From positions 67,795,965-67,859,964 of the forward strand of contig OX419758.1 of NCBI GenBank assembly GCA_948567375.1: DNA of 64,000 bases. Direction: 5' to 3'. Below are positions 22,701 to 35,375 of the stretch, piece after piece. A model generated the notes under the pieces. The model saw only the letters and a program-made list of their open reading frames with translations. It had not been told where the DNA came from and did no database searches. Every line of letters starts with the position of its first letter. Position 1 is the stretch's first letter. The position numbers and the translations under genes are program-made. Origin of the DNA: Lunularia cruciata (taxonomy: Eukaryota > Streptophyta > Marchantiopsida > Lunulariales > Lunulariaceae).

Positions 22701-22967
22701 TTAGGAGGTAATACAATGATCAATCAAGGCCTTATCACATAAGATATGAAACTCTCCCAAGAAATTTACACCCTGATCAGTCAAAACCTCAATTGGTGCA
22801 CCAAAACGACTAAGAACCCAATCTAGGAATGAGTAAGTTGCCCTTTCACTGGACTTGTCAAGAAGTGTCATCAATTCAATCCACTTGGAGAAGTGCTCCA
22901 CCATGACCAAAACATACCGATGATGTCTCACTATTAATGATAAAGGTCCAACAAAGTCCAAAATCAA
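22701..22967 (-). pseudogene. Element D integrase core fragment
   Basis: This 88-codon open frame contains LDFVGPL, RYVLVMVEHFSKWIEL and a SRFGAPIEVLTDQGVNF stretch. It thus carries the first two acidic residues of the DDE retroviral-type integrase core, here D in DFVG and D in TDQG. The third residue and the C-terminal domain are lost beyond a stop. It would join cDNA to chromosomes if intact. It sits downstream of RNase H, as expected for gypsy order. Confidence 0.8.
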
Positions 22968-23559
22968 ATGTTAACCCAATCCCATGATGGGTAATGGGTG
23001 TAATTGTAGCATCGGAGTATTAAATGATGCTCTAACTCAATCAAAAACCACCATCTGGTAATAAATTGTTGTACATTGGTTTTTTTACCACACCACCAAT
23101 AATGACTTCAGAATAAGTTATATGTATGCTTTACTCCAAAATGTCCTAGCTCCTAATGAGCATGATGTACCAATTATGGTCTTTGACATGGAAGTGGTGC
23201 TACTTGCACTCTACCATCCTTCCATGCACAAAGAAGGTGTATTCCTTCCAATCTAAACTGCTTTGCTCATTGAAGAAGATGGTCTCTCTCCTTGATACCA
23301 ATGGTGCTACCAACAACACTAGTGTAAAGATAATTTATCATTAAGACATCACCATGAATGTCTTGCTGACATATATAAATATATCCACCTTTTGGATATA
23401 TGATCTCAACAACTTATCCTTTATATGTTGAAAGAGATACCACCAAAGCTTAAAAGATATACATAGAAAGGTATAGGCATACCAACTTTGCACCATCTCC
23501 TCATTTGTCTCACCATGCCAACATGCTTCGGTCTAATCTTGCTAGTTGGGACATTGATT

Positions 23560-24964
23560 TCTACTTAATCTATATGCATCATGGTTCACCACTCCAAGTT
23601 TGTGAATAACCATGAAATCATACTCTTGTAAAATCATAGCCCATCATACAAGTTTCCTTGAAAGCTTGTTGGACTCCATCAACCACTTAAGTGAATGATT
23701 ATCAATGATGAGAGTGAAGGAGTACCAAATAGATAACCTCAAAAAAATGCTATTGCACATATTATTACCAAGCACTCTCCCTCATATGAACTATAGTTTT
23801 CCTCCATCAAATTGTTGGAGCAACTAGCATAGGCTACTACAAACTCCTTCTCCTTATCATCTTATTGGGTGAGCACTACTCCAAGCTCCAACATACTCCA
23901 ATCAATATGAACCTAGAATGGTCATTGTTTGATTGGTCTCCTAAGAATAGGGGCAAAAGTCAACATCTCCTTGAGCTCTATAAAATGTCTCTCCTACTCA
24001 CCTCCCTAACACCACTCTTGTGTAAGCTTGGTCAACTTTGTCAAGGCCTTGGTAATGACACTAAATCCTCTAACATATTGGTGATAGAAGTTTGCCAACC
24101 CAAGGAATGCTTGCACTTTGCTCACATCTATAGCTCAAGGAATACAAGTAATGGTCTCCACCTTGGTCTGCTAAATACCAAGTCCCCTATGGTAGATAGT
24201 GTGACCCAAATACTCAACCTGATTGTGGAAGAATGTACATTTCCCAAGATGTAATTTGAGTCCACAAGATCTCAACTTCTCAAACACTTCCAACAAATGT
24301 CTCTCATGCTACTCCATAGTAATGCTATAGACCAAAATGTCATCAATATAGCATTGAGCAAAATCAATCCCTCTAGGATCATATCCATGACCATTTGGGA
24401 TTGGCAGGAGCATCCTTTGACCCAAATGGTAACCACCTCCACTAATATAATATATCCTTACTATGAGGATCAATAGCCCAAAATGCTATCTTGGACTTAT
24501 CCTCCTCCTTGATATATAATTGATGATATCCTATTCAAAAATCCAAAGTATTGAAGAACTTTGCATGCCCAATGACATCAAATTTCTTCTCTAGTGTAGG
24601 CATGACATATCGATCAATCCTAGTCTGTCAATTGATATGACGGTAACCTCTACACATTTGACTATTTGTGTAGTTTCCATGCATATCATTCTTGGTTGGC
24701 ACCATTATAGAAAATTATACTCTCCATGTAAATCTCCACCAAACTAGCCTCAAAAAGGTCTCTATTTTGGCTCTAAATCAATGCTCTCTCCATGTCATTA
24801 TATCTATAGAGATGTCAAAAAAATGGTGTATCATTAATAAACTCAATCCAAATTTTAGGGCACCTAAATCCTTCATATTGAAAGGTAAAACAACTTGTGT
24901 AGCTCTTCAAGAACCTCCAAACTCTTTGTATTTCTCCTCTTGTAAGCTTGGGTCCAATGTTTAG
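23560..24964 (-). pseudogene. Element D reverse transcriptase and RNase H
   Basis: Conceptual minus-strand translation with stops shows, in order, FINDTPFFRHLYRYNDMERA, a VPTKNDMHGNYTNSQ stretch, KKFDVIGHAKFFNTLDF, the catalytic YIDDILVYS (about 24326-24352), VEYLGHTI and AFLGLANFYHQYV. The RNase H part has HIDWSMLELGVVL in place of the usual DAS motif, and later NHSLKWLMESNKLSRKLV. Several stops and frameshifts interrupt it, so it is not functional. Confidence 0.8.
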
Positions 24965-27329
24965 CTCCCAAGTATCCTTTGTAATTGATGTAGGATTTGA
25001 AGATGCTTTTTTTTCTACACTAGGCCATTGGGAACAATATTTTCATGCCCCCAACTTCTACAATCCCCAACCTCAATGCAGAAAACTCTCTTTGTTGTAA
25101 TTGCAAGCTCCATACATCGTCTAGCTACATCCTAAGTAGACCAAGGGTGTAACTCAAGTAGTAGATGCTCACTTAGATGGACCCCAAGTAGATCACTCTC
25201 ACTAGTAGCCATTGGTTGTGTCCCAAGAATACCCAACCCACTCAGTCCATTACCCCCACCATGAGCTTGAATCATCTTAATAGGCACAAAGCTCATAAGT
25301 GTCGAGTCGTGATGCTTATCAAACACATTATATGTTGCTCTGCCAAGCCAAGGCTCACAATCTAGGTCAAACTTTTTAGGTCCATAGCTTGACCTAACAT
25401 CTGATGCCTAGATGCCTTTGACACTATTTTAAACATGGTAATACTGATATGAAAACCCATTGCATTCTCCCTCTCATTGGCATTGGGCTCCACCAATTGC
25501 TATAAGTTTGAGTCCCAAACAAGTCCAAGACTTACTCTCAAAAAGCATGGGAGCTTGGGAAACTCATAAGTATGGGTAAAGCGGCTCTAGGCTATCTAAC
25601 AAGGTTCACTACTGCCATAGATGACCTATACACCACTACTATCATCTAAGACTAGCGGCCAACATCCAAAATATCATCAAAAATAAGGTGGCCTAGTCAT
25701 TGAATCCCACCATAAGCATGTTGTAGAACATCTCTAGGTAAGACGTCCACCAAAGACAAAGATAATGAGCCCATGATTTCACTCTAGTTTCATCTAACAA
25801 CATGTCAAGTCCCATCCAAGAATGGATATACTCCCTTCATTGGATATTGCCAAGCAATTAGTGTGGTAGCCAAAGGTAACAAGGTAATAGACTCAAGAGG
25901 TGCATCCTCACATTGGTCTTGTGGTGGTAAAAAGGCTCCACTCCAAGCATGTTACATTAGTTGACCTACATGATGCTTCATGTTGCACTAGTTGACCTCC
26001 CTTAGAACTCCACAATGAAACATCCAAGGTGGATAGAAAAATCCCACTTGTATTCCAAATTTGAGTGATCTCCTTTGATACTAGTATTACTAAAGTGTAC
26101 AAGTATGCGACATACTCATCTCTCACCTGAGTGCCAACTTGATCTTTAAGAGGCTATCTCTTCCAAATAGTCAATATTGAAACCCATGAGGTATATAACA
26201 TTGCTCCACCAACTAGCACATCATATGACTCCGCTATTTTTGCAATGGCCTGAGCTCTCACCATAGAGCTTTCAATCGGATGATTAGGCTGAACTTGGAT
26301 AATGAGCTCTCCATATTTTATGTATGGTGTAGAACCATCCCCTAGAGATTTTTGGAATTGACATAGAAACCTCTTTATATCAGTCTTCTGTAGCTCAAGA
26401 TTGACAACCTTCCCCAACATAAGGGTCTACGCACCAAAGTATGGCAAGACCCTCTATTGTATATAGACCTTCCCTAGAGGTCCCACCAAATGTAAATCCC
26501 CCTCTAGTTATTAAATAGGACAACTCTAGGTGTGAATTGAGCTCTCTCAAAGGTAGGTCTAGCTAGTAACTCCTCCAACCTAGTTGTTACTACTTGCCAT
26601 AAACCATTGGTTGTTGAGTAGATCCCATGCTCCTCAACCAAGTTAGCTCCACTATCAACCATCTTTGCTTTAGAAGCAAGAACCATATCATCCTTACTCT
26701 CATAAAGTGTGGAGGCCAACCAAAACACTAAAGCTGGATCAACTCCCAATGTAAACATGTCATTGGCTAAGAACAAAGAAGCACATAATCAATTGAGTTG
26801 CCTCCAACAATGAGCTAGACTCAATTTGTGTAGTAGATGATGGCTAACTAGCATCTAGTCCATCTTGCACTCCATTATCACCTACCACACCTACACTAGC
26901 ACGTCTAGGAGCCAGGGATGTCATCTATAATGCCCCAAAGAATGTGAAAGACTAGAGAAATCTGACCTATCTACAAACCTCTCATCTTTATAGGTCCAAT
27001 TCCATTGATGTTCCTCTAAGCTCTGGAGCATGTACTGCATTCCTAGTCACCACAGTAGATGCTTCTACTTGGGCTACTCTATATATAAAGTCCAAGATGT
27101 CTCTATCACTAGCATAAGAGGTGGAACCCTCAACACTCAAATATGATCTCCTTTGAGTTGTGGCCGTGCTAGCCAATCTCTACTCCAATTGCTCAATCCA
27201 AGTAGCGATGGATGCATCAAAAGCAAGGGTAGGTATTGTACCTCTACCAAGTGTGGGTCCTCTACCACCTCGTCCTCCATGACCTAGAGCTCCTCTACCA
27301 CCTTCCATAGTAGCCTTCTCACTTTATAA

Positions 27330-27500
27330 CTCCAAGTGAAGGTCAATGCATCAATCACTAGTGTGACCAAATTTGTGGCAATGGTCACATTATCTCTTTG
27401 CTAGCTATGATGCACCAAAGGTATCATGTCCACTACCCTAAGTACACTCTCTCTTGTGGTGAGGTCCACTACAAGTCCAACAAGCAACACCCCTACCCAC
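27330..27500 (-). pseudogene. Element D gag nucleocapsid knuckles
   Basis: The minus strand encodes CWTCSGPHHKREC, a slightly misspaced knuckle, and then CDHCHKFGHTSD followed by a TGA and C. The second is a CX2CX4HX4C zinc knuckle with a stop inside. A glycine/arginine-rich stretch follows. The rest of gag upstream, to about 28150, is too degraded to delimit. Confidence 0.65.
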
Positions 27501-28359
27501 TAGCTATTGTTGATCCAAAATTGAGGTAAAGGTCTAGCTATACTAGGCCCTCGCTCCATAAGATTTGGGCTTGAAAGCCTAGATCTTATAGAGCTTGAAA
27601 GCCAACACGATGTGGTGCACTCTATTGCACTCTAGAAGAAGTAATAGTTGTGGATGTGGTCTCTCTACTAAATCTAGATGTCATCACTTTCTCCTCCACC
27701 ATGTGGAGCTCAATGCGCTTAGCCAAACTAAAGACCATTGCCAAATTATATCAGGCAACAATGTAGCATCATATACTCTATGTTGCAACTCCATGTCCAA
27801 GATCTCCTACCAAAACTAGATTGTCTACGCCTCAATAACTCTATGAGTGAAATTGATCAGCCATCTCATGCAAGTGTATGCTTTGCATAGGCTCTCTCCA
27901 ATACTCTACTAAACCTCCTACAAGCTCCCTAGCTTTTCAATCTTCACTCCTTGGTAGTGCTACCTCAAGTACTAGAATAACTCCACCATGGGATTAAACC
28001 CTATTATTACACCACCTCCTATAGCGGTAAACTCACTCATAGTAGCACCATCTCCAATTAGTGCACCTCTATTAGATACACCAATGCTATTAGAGCTAAA
28101 ACTCATGGATATTTCCTATCAATCCTTAGCAACCAAGCTTGAAGTGATGGAGATATAGTTTGGGAACCAATATTGTCTCTATAGCTTGATCTTTTCCAAG
28201 TGTGCTCTCATGAACTCATGAAAGTCATCCATTGGTGGACACTCCAAGTATTGAAACAACCTCTTCAATGCCATGAAGGGTGTGAACAAAGTCAGGTTCT
28301 ACATCTACTTCAGATCACACCAACTATCAAGCTCTTGGATGAAGTCATCCAACTCAATG

Positions 28360-28880
28360 GTACCTATTGTACCAAAGTAGCTCATGACAATATAACTCAA
28401 CTATAACTCAAACTCAAACCCATTGTACCAAAGTAGCTCATGACAATGTAACTCAAACTATGATCGTAACCACCACAAGTACCCCACTAAAGATCACCAC
28501 CTACTAACTAACCTAACTACCATCACTAACTAAATATCACTCACTAATGTAGCTCTAACTATGAAAACTACACTAGGAGAAAGTGCAGCCTATAACCTAC
28601 CATCACAACACGCACTCTCATAGTCTATAGGTCATCACTTCCTACCTCACCAATAGTCTGAATGGTCATCACTCCATCCTCACTACCAAGAGTACACCAG
28701 AGCACCAATGCTCTAAAGTTAGGGCACCCTCACACAAACATGATGCACAAATAGGAGTAAAGAATGAAGGACGTCCAATCACAAGAAGTTTAAACAAAAC
28801 CCTCCATCTCATAAATCAACATCGGATTGACTTTGCATCTCGGATTCCATCTCATAAATCAACATCAGATTGACTTTGGC
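28360..28880. repeat. Two short direct duplications upstream of element D gag
   Basis: ATTGTACCAAAGTAGCTCAT is present twice, near 28367 and 28423. CCATCTCATAAATCAACATC followed by GATTGACTTTG is also present twice, near 28802 and 28848. No gene is visible in 28880-29039. Confidence 0.7.
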
Positions 28881-29039
28881 ATTTGACATAATAGAAGTAT
28901 CTACCTACTCCTAAACTACCAAGATCACCAAGAATAGGATCAAATTGCCTCTCCTAGCCAAAGTTACATTTGTATAGATATCATTCGACCAATCACTAGG
29001 ATAACAAGTGAAGGTTGACTAGTTTGTTATGGCACGAGT

Positions 29040-29767
29040 TGTAATACCAATAGCTAGATAGATGATCTAGAGATGAAATTTGGTTTGGTAACATCTGGAA
29101 GGATGTTGTACATGATGGACTAAGTAGATTAGATAGAGGTATCACTAAAAGAGTACTTCTACTAATAGGTTAGAAACAAAAATATGCTTAGAAAATTTAG
29201 AATCAATAGCTAGGCATGTGATCTAAAGGTGAAACTTGGGGTGGTGATATCTAGAAGGACATGACATAAGATGGAGAATATAGATCAAATAGAGCTATCA
29301 CCAAAAGAGCACTTCTACTAACAAGGCAAAAGCCAAAATAGGTTTGAAAACTTTGGAGATAATTTTGAAGGCCTAAATGGATGAAATAGGCCTCAAAATG
29401 TGCATATTTTCCCCCTCCTCCTTGGTTTGTCTCATGGAGAGCTTTCCAATGATATCTCACCCATGTGATTTGAGATTCCTATAGGAAGATTCCCTAAAAT
29501 ATTCTCTTTGGTCAAAGCCTGTTTGACCAACCAAATGGAACCAGGACCGATGTCACCCATCCAAGCAAGCCATCTAAGGGTGGAGCTTGCTGATAGGTCA
29601 CCTATCCATGTACCTAATCCTAAGGTGGATCTTCCTTGGAGGAGATCCTCTTTGGCTATATAATAAAGAGAAAGTGTTCTTTTGGGGCATTGAAAGATTG
29701 AATGTGAAATTTTTGTTTTCTTTCTTGTATCTCTCTTGAAAATTCCTCTTGTCCTCGGAGTATTACA
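29040..29767 (+). repeat. LTR of the B/C retrotransposon family
   Basis: It starts TGTAATACC and ends GTATTACA, matching the termini of the other family LTRs. A TATA-like CTATATAATAAAGA stands at about 29656. Its 5' part contains a 156-bp subrepeat present twice (CAATAGCTAG at 29048 and 29204). No primer-binding site follows it. Its flanks (CGAGT and CCAAT) do not match, so its relation to element C just downstream is unclear. Confidence 0.8.
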
Positions 29768-29937
29768 CCAATCTAGGAACCAAAGATTTGGTTTTCAAAC
29801 CTTATTAAGCATAATCTAGAAGGGTGGGCAGATTTTGCCAAATGATGATCAAAACCTACCAAAAAATTATCTAAACTAGCTAGCCTCATGCCAACAAGTT
29901 AGCTTGTCGGCCCTTTGTAGCCTCTCTAGCCCAAGAG

Positions 29938-30284
29938 ATGTTTGTCTCATCAAGAGCTTTCCAATGGTACCTCACTCTGTTATGAGCTTCTTACAAGAAG
30001 ATTCCCCAAAGATTCCTTCCAGTCAAACTTGTTTGACCAACCAGATAGGGCAAGGATCAACATATCACCCATCCATGCAACTAATCTACTGGTGGAGTTT
30101 GTTGACATGTCACCAATCCATATATCTGATCCAAGGGTGGAGCTCCTTTTGAGAGGATCTGCTTTGCTATATAATAAAGACAAGGTGCTCCTTTGGGGCA
30201 TTGGAGTATTGAGAATTGAAGCTTTGTATTTCTTCTCTTGTATTTCTCTTCAAGATTCTCTTGTATATCTCCTTGGAACATTAC
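29938..30284 (+). repeat. Element C 5' LTR, truncated
   Basis: It matches the 3' half of the family LTR from TTTGTCTCAT...AGAGCTTTCCAATGG to ...ACATTACA, with CTATATAATAAAGA as TATA region. The first half is missing. It is replaced by about 165 bp (29768-29937) of sequence unlike any LTR copy here. Confidence 0.8.
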
Positions 30285-30305
30285 AATGGTATTGGAACAT
30301 TACAA

Positions 30306-30322
30306 TGGTATTGGAACAAGTG
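30306..30322 (+). other. Element C primer-binding site (initiator tRNA-Met type)
   Basis: TGGTATTGGAACAAGTG corresponds to TGGTATCAGAGCGAGTG of element B, with C-to-T and G-to-A changes. A 19-bp duplication (30275-30293 and 30294-30312) has copied the LTR end together with the first PBS bases. Confidence 0.75.
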
Positions 30323-30444
30323 CTTTAATCCAAGAGAGTGGATCATCCTTCTTGGAGGAACATAGGCTATTGAGATTGAGTAATTCCTAAAAGAGAAAAC
30401 ATAGTGAAATTGATAGATTAGGGGTGTTTTAGAGGGAAGATGGG

Positions 30445-30651
30445 ATGGAGACTCTTGGAGGATAACTTCTTACACCCCACTTTTTGTTCTTGAATCCATC
30501 CAACATCAAGATTATGTATATTCATTGTGAGCAAGTGAGAGTATATCTTGTTTAACATTTTGGAGCACAGTTCATGGACATAGTAGTGATCTCATCAAAT
30601 CCGATGATATACAATAGAGAGTGAGATTTGATAATCTACATGTTTTTATGA
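30445..30651 (+). pseudogene. Element C leader ORF 0a
   Basis: This 69-codon frame starts METLGG and ends IIYMFL. It aligns with B's ORF 0a, with a 3-residue loss around the ILP segment, sharing NP, IKIMYI, the HFGAQF segment and the DLIIY end. It has three in-frame stops. It lies between the PBS and ORF 0b, where no gypsy gene is normally found. Its function is unknown. Confidence 0.7.
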
Positions 30652-30655
30652 TGCA

Positions 30656-30859
30656 ATGGATATAAATATACCAAATCCTCTCCTTTTCAATACTCAAGCA
30701 GAAATCCATTATGTGGTTAGACCAAAAGTGATGTTTAGGTATTTCATAGTCTGCAATTTTGGTGAGAAATAGTATCAATGAGTAATAGCCTCTATGGTCC
30801 CAATGGTAGTCCTAATAGGCAATGCTCCCTCTCAAGTGATCATGTTAACCCTCTATTGA
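30656..30859 (+). pseudogene. Element C leader ORF 0b
   Basis: This frame starts MDINIPNPLLF and ends MLTLY. It is exactly as long as B's ORF 0b (204 nt) and matches it over its whole length (YVVRPKVMFR, NFGE). Two stops interrupt it after NFGEK. It shows the same F-G then P+14 spacing as the 0a copies, which suggests 0a and 0b arose by duplication. The P+18 position is lost here. Confidence 0.75.
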
Positions 30860-30889
30860 AGTAGGAAGTAGCAATTGAGCGTTTGTTAT

Positions 30890-31990
30890 GTGAAAGAATC
30901 ATGGATTTGCAATTGTAGGATTTGCTACAAGAAATGTAGGGGATTTGGAATGAGTTTCAAGAGATCATGATGACTATAAAGGCATTGCAAAGTCAAGCAC
31001 ATACCTTCAAGAATAATCAAGCTATGCAAGAAAGAGACCATCCCAAAACCTAGTATCAATGGCCAAAGTAATTGGAGAGTCACTCATGCCAATGACACCA
31101 ATCCCTATCAACAATGAAGCCACATTGTTACTATGGATGAAGAAGATGTACAAAATCAAGCCTTACAAAGGATAACTTTCCGTGGGAGTAGTGGAAAATT
31201 GGATTTCAAGAATGAAATGATATTTTTGATTATTCATAATTGAGATCACGGATCATTCCATAGGTATATTTGCATGTGGTACTTGACCAATAAATCCCTC
31301 ACATGGTATGATGCTTGAAACGATCAACATTGGCAAAAGGAAGAGAGATCACTTTGATAGCAATGCAAGAAAGGTTATTGAAGAATTTACAATTTATGGA
31401 TTTTGTGTAGATGATCCAACTATGGGAGTTGTAGTAGAAGAACAACATACAAGATTACATGGAGTCATTTCTTGATCTACAGGTCATGATAATTGACATG
31501 AGTCCAATAGAAGCTCTTGATAATTTCAAACATGAGTTAAAAAAAAAAACTTACCAAGAGATAATGATACAAAATCTTCACATTATTTGTTAAGCCATTG
31601 CTTGTGCTCAAAGAATAACAAGGTGCTTGGAGGGGTAGTCTCAACTCAACACTATTAGGCTGAAATACCAAACGTTGGTGGACCAATTCTTATGGAATTG
31701 GGCAACATTTGGTTCCAAGACTAAGGAGCATGACCACTCCAAGGAGAACGAAAATGGGTTGAAGAAAGGAGAGATGGAGTCCCACAAGGAGAAGGGGCTT
31801 GAGCAAGACAACAATGTTGTAAAAATTGTGGCTGAGTTGGGCATATAGTTATCAATTTTTGTGCTTGTCTTCCTATAGACCCTTGGCTTCCATATAGATG
31901 ACCTTTGAATAACATGGAGAGATAAATTGAAAAGGAGGATGTTGAAATCACATCAGAAAACAAGGATCACTAATAAATATACCTCATGGC
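30890..31990 (+). pseudogene. Element C gag
   Basis: It is a broken homologue of element B gag. Matching segments include FQEIMMTIKALQSQA, ENWISRMK, IGIFACGT and a knuckle CKNCG.VGHIVIN with a stop inside and F in place of the last cysteine (about 31813-31855). NNMERYIEKEDVEIT closes the preserved part. If intact it would form the particle core and bind RNA. Confidence 0.75.
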
Positions 31991-32059
31991 CTTATTGGCT
32001 CAATGGAGAAGAGTAAAAATGAGGGGAAGAAGAGGACGAGTGTGCAAAGATGGTGGAAG

Positions 32060-33195
32060 ACAAACGCATAATTGATTGTCATAAATGGAGTCCTAGAAGG
32101 CAATCATGTGAGAGTATTGATAGACCTTGGAGCAACAAACAATTTTTTGTCTCACTATGTTACGATAAGGTTTGGGATGGAAGTAGAGAAGGATGACAAT
32201 GAAAAATAGAGTTACCCAATGGTCAAATAGAGAAGATTGAATCATTACCTAGAAAAGGTAGCACTCTTTGTAAGAGAGTATCAAGAAGCAATTGAGTGGC
32301 AAATGATATGGTTAGCTCATTACAATGCAATCTTATGCATTCCATGGATGTAGCACTACAACCCCACAATTGATTGGAGAAAGAAAGTAGCAAGAACTAG
32401 CCAATAGAAGATTTTGGGGTTCAAAAAGATCACAAAGGCAAGAATGTCTCTTTATATCATATGAAAAACATCTATTGATAAGATAAATAGATGTTTCACA
32501 GGTCTAATAAGAGAAGTCCAAAGTGCACAACTTAATGGAAAAATTCGTGAGAAATTGAAAGATGTCGTCAAAGAGTTTCAAGTTGTCATTTTGGATGATT
32601 TACCCTCAAGATTACCACCGAAAGAGAGAGTAGATCATAAAATTGAGATACTTCTTGGGAAGACATATCCTTGTAAGTAACCATATTGACTACAACCTCA
32701 TGAGTTGGAGGAGTGTAAGTCTCAAATTAAGGATTTGTTATAAAATGGATTTATCCAACCCAACGTATCACCATATGGGGCTCATGTCTTGTTTATGAAG
32801 AACAAAGATGGGACAATGTGCATGTGCATTGACTATCAAGGACTAAATCAACAAATGTTGAAGAAAAAAATACCCATAAGCTTGCATAGATGACATGTTT
32901 GATCAACTCAATGTGAGAAAGCACTTCATCAAACTTGATCTACGGAATGGTTACAACCAAATCAGATTATGGAGGAAGATGTATACAAAACTACCTTTCA
33001 AACAAGGTATGGTCACTTTGAGTATCTAATGATGCCATTTGACCTCACCAATTAACAAGCCACTTTCATGAGTTTGATGAATGACACATTTTGTCCATAC
33101 TTGGGTAATCAATTATCATTTTCTTTGATGACATCTTAGTCTATAGTAAGACAATGATGAAGCACAAGCAACATCTACTAGAAGTCCTCCAGATT
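32060..33195 (+). pseudogene. Element C protease and reverse transcriptase, 5' part
   Basis: The protease is marked by VLIDLGATNNFLSH, where the catalytic D-S/T-G reads D-L-G. The RT shows [67 protein letters not shown] and the catalytic FFDDILVYSKT (about 33120-33150). Stops and at least one frameshift lie between. The RT is then interrupted at 33196 by an AT-rich insert. Confidence 0.8.
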
Positions 33196-33290
33196 CAAGT
33201 ATATAAAAATTAATTTTGTCATATTATAAATCAAATATAATACTATAAATTAAATTAAATGTCATATAAATTACTTGTATGCTAAAATCT
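33196..33290. mobile_element. AT-rich insert in the RT of element C
   Basis: About 90 bp of nearly pure A/T separates two parts of the RT thumb that are contiguous in related elements: LLEVLQIQVY before, and KSQSAGLESLK-like sequence for KISKCRFGKSEIDFLGYKV after. The insert begins CAAGTATATAAAAATTAATT and ends ATATAAATTACTTG, so its ends are weakly inverted (CAAGTA/TACTTG). A tiny MITE is possible. Confidence 0.45.
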
Positions 33291-33880
33291 CAAAGTGCAG
33301 GTTTGGAAAGTCTGAAATAGATTTCTTGGGGTATAAAGTAAGTATAGAAAGTATCTAAGTGTTAATAGATAAAATAGAAATCATTTAGAAATGAAGTGCT
33401 CCAGAAGATCAAACTCAACTCAAGAGTTTCTTGGGATTGACAGGTTTTATCATCAATTTGTCAAGGACTTCTCCAAGGTCACACAACCTCTAACAACACT
33501 AGTTGGCAAAGGGAAGAAACGGATATGAGGAACCACATAAGAATTAGCTTTTCAAGAATTGAAAGATGCATTACAAGATGCACCAATCTTGAAATGGTAT
33601 GACCCAAAACATCCAATCAAGTTGGCTAGAGATGCATCAAACATTGCAATAAGAGTAGTCCTACAACAAGAATGGAATGACGGATGGCACCTAGTTCCAT
33701 ATTTCTCTCAAAAGCTATTATTAGTAGAATCCAACTATCATACCACCAAACGAGAGAAATTGGTCATTGTCCTTGCAACCAAGCATTGGAAGCACTATTC
33801 TAGCAAGAAGGCATTTGTACTGAAGATAGGCCACAAACCTCTAGCCTACCTTGAGACATAGAAATATCTATCTCATTGAT
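33286..33880 (+). pseudogene. Element C RT end and RNase H
   Basis: After the insert come RFGKSEIDFLGYKV and then an uninterrupted RNase H stretch (33559-33861). That stretch has LKDALQDAPILKWYDPKHP-like sequence, ARDASNIAIRVVLQQE with the DAS catalytic D, FSQKLL, NYHTTKREKLVIV with the catalytic E, and IGHKPLAYL. In the last motif the usual D of TDHKPL is G. This is the best-preserved part of C. Confidence 0.85.
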
Positions 33881-34179
33881 AGATTTGGTGGGCAAAGTGG
33901 AGACAATGGTTCAACATGTGGATCACATATGTGGAAAGCAAGAAACAACTTGTAGATGCATTCACCCAAATACCTATGGCAAACAATCTGGTGGTAGAGT
34001 TCAAGATGAACCCAACATCTTGGCCAAGAATTCTTATTGCTACAAAGATTGACCCATAGATTGTAGGAGCTCAATCATCCAAGGGTGTAACCAATACCTA
34101 AGGACTCAACTTTCATGCTGGCAAGTTATAGATCCTATATACTCCAGACCTAAGAACAACAATCCTAGTAGAATGTCTG

Positions 34180-35375
34180 GATTCTGCCATTATAGGTCAC
34201 ATTGGAGTGGACAAGACTTTAGATGCAATCACATGCTATTATTATTGGCCTAAGATAAGCAATGATGTGATGGATTACGTTCAAAGTTGTCTACTTTGTT
34301 AACAAAATAAAGATTCTAATCAAGCTCCCATAGGACACCTTCCACCCTTTGCTACTCCTACACAACATTGGGAATAGGTCAGCATGGGAATAATTCAGCA
34401 TGGATCTTGTTTGTGAATTGCCAAAGACCGTCTCCAAGTTTGACTCCACTGTAATGTTTGTAGACCAATTCAACAAGATGATTCATGTGTGTCTTATGAC
34501 CAAGGATGTGACTGCTCCACAATTAGCTCAATTATACTTAGCTATAGTCTTTTCTCACCATAACCCATCTTGACTGCTCATCATTGATTAGGGCACTCAA
34601 TTCACTAATGTGTTTTGGAAAACACTCTTTGGCGTCTTCAAAATCAAATCGGCCGTGTCCATGGTAGACCATCCACAAAACAATGGAAAAATAGAGCGGG
34701 CTAATTGCACTACTGAGGACATGTTTTGAGGCTTCACTCTAGAGGGACAAGAAAGGTAGGACACTTTACTTTTATTAGTGAAATTTTCCTATAACAATTT
34801 AGTGAATGCATCAACACAAGTCACAACATTCTTCCTCATATATGGTGAGCACCATTTCATAGTATCAAGCTTGGTAAAGGTCCACCTAGTAGCTACAAGG
34901 TTTAACATTGTCCACACTTTTGTTTCTAGAATCTAATAGGGTGTGGAAAATGCCCAACACATGTTGCAAATCACCCAAAATAGATAAAATAAAAAACAAA
35001 AAAAAATATGTAGATGCACACTGTAGACACATGGAGTTTAGCATTGGAGATCAAGTTTGGTTGTCCACAACTAACCTCACATTAGTCAGCCCTTGTAAGC
35101 TCAAACCTTGTTTTATTGAGCTTTTTTCCCATCCTCCATCAAATTGGCCAAGTGACCTATCACCTTGAGCTACCACCATAGATATGCACTCCAACTACCC
35201 CAATTTCCTTCCATATAAGAAGGTAGACCTTGTCCAATACTCATTGATGGCACGAAGGAATATGAAGTCAAATACATTCTCCAAAAATGCATTCAAAGGA
35301 CTCACCAACCATGTGTCGAATATCTCATACATTGAAAAGTGTACCTATTGTATGAGGTAATATGGGAGCAAACAA
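34180..35375 (+). pseudogene. Element C integrase with chromodomain
   Basis: The HHCC zinc domain reads IGHIGVDKTLDAITCYYYWP and QSCLLC. The core has VMFVDQFNKMIHV, IID.GTQFTNVFWKTLFG and IERANCTTEDM, with E of the DDE triad. EYEVKYILQKCIQRTHQP at 35246 onward, followed by VEYLIH, matches the start of a chromodomain like that of element A. That would direct integration to marked chromatin. Many stops. Confidence 0.8.

Larger units (their letters stand above)
22640..28720 (-). mobile_element. Decayed Ty3/gypsy element D
   Basis: On the minus strand, reading down the coordinates, gag with two cysteine knuckles (about 27495-27330) is followed by a long middle region, reverse transcriptase (about 24960-24230), RNase H (about 23920-23560) and an integrase core (22967-22701). 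The gag-RT-RNase H-integrase order is that of Ty3/gypsy. Nearly every frame is broken. A possible primer-binding site (TTGGTGCTCTGG on the minus strand, about 28691-28702) marks the 5' side, but I could not pair LTRs. It differs clearly in sequence from elements A, B and C. Confidence 0.8.
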
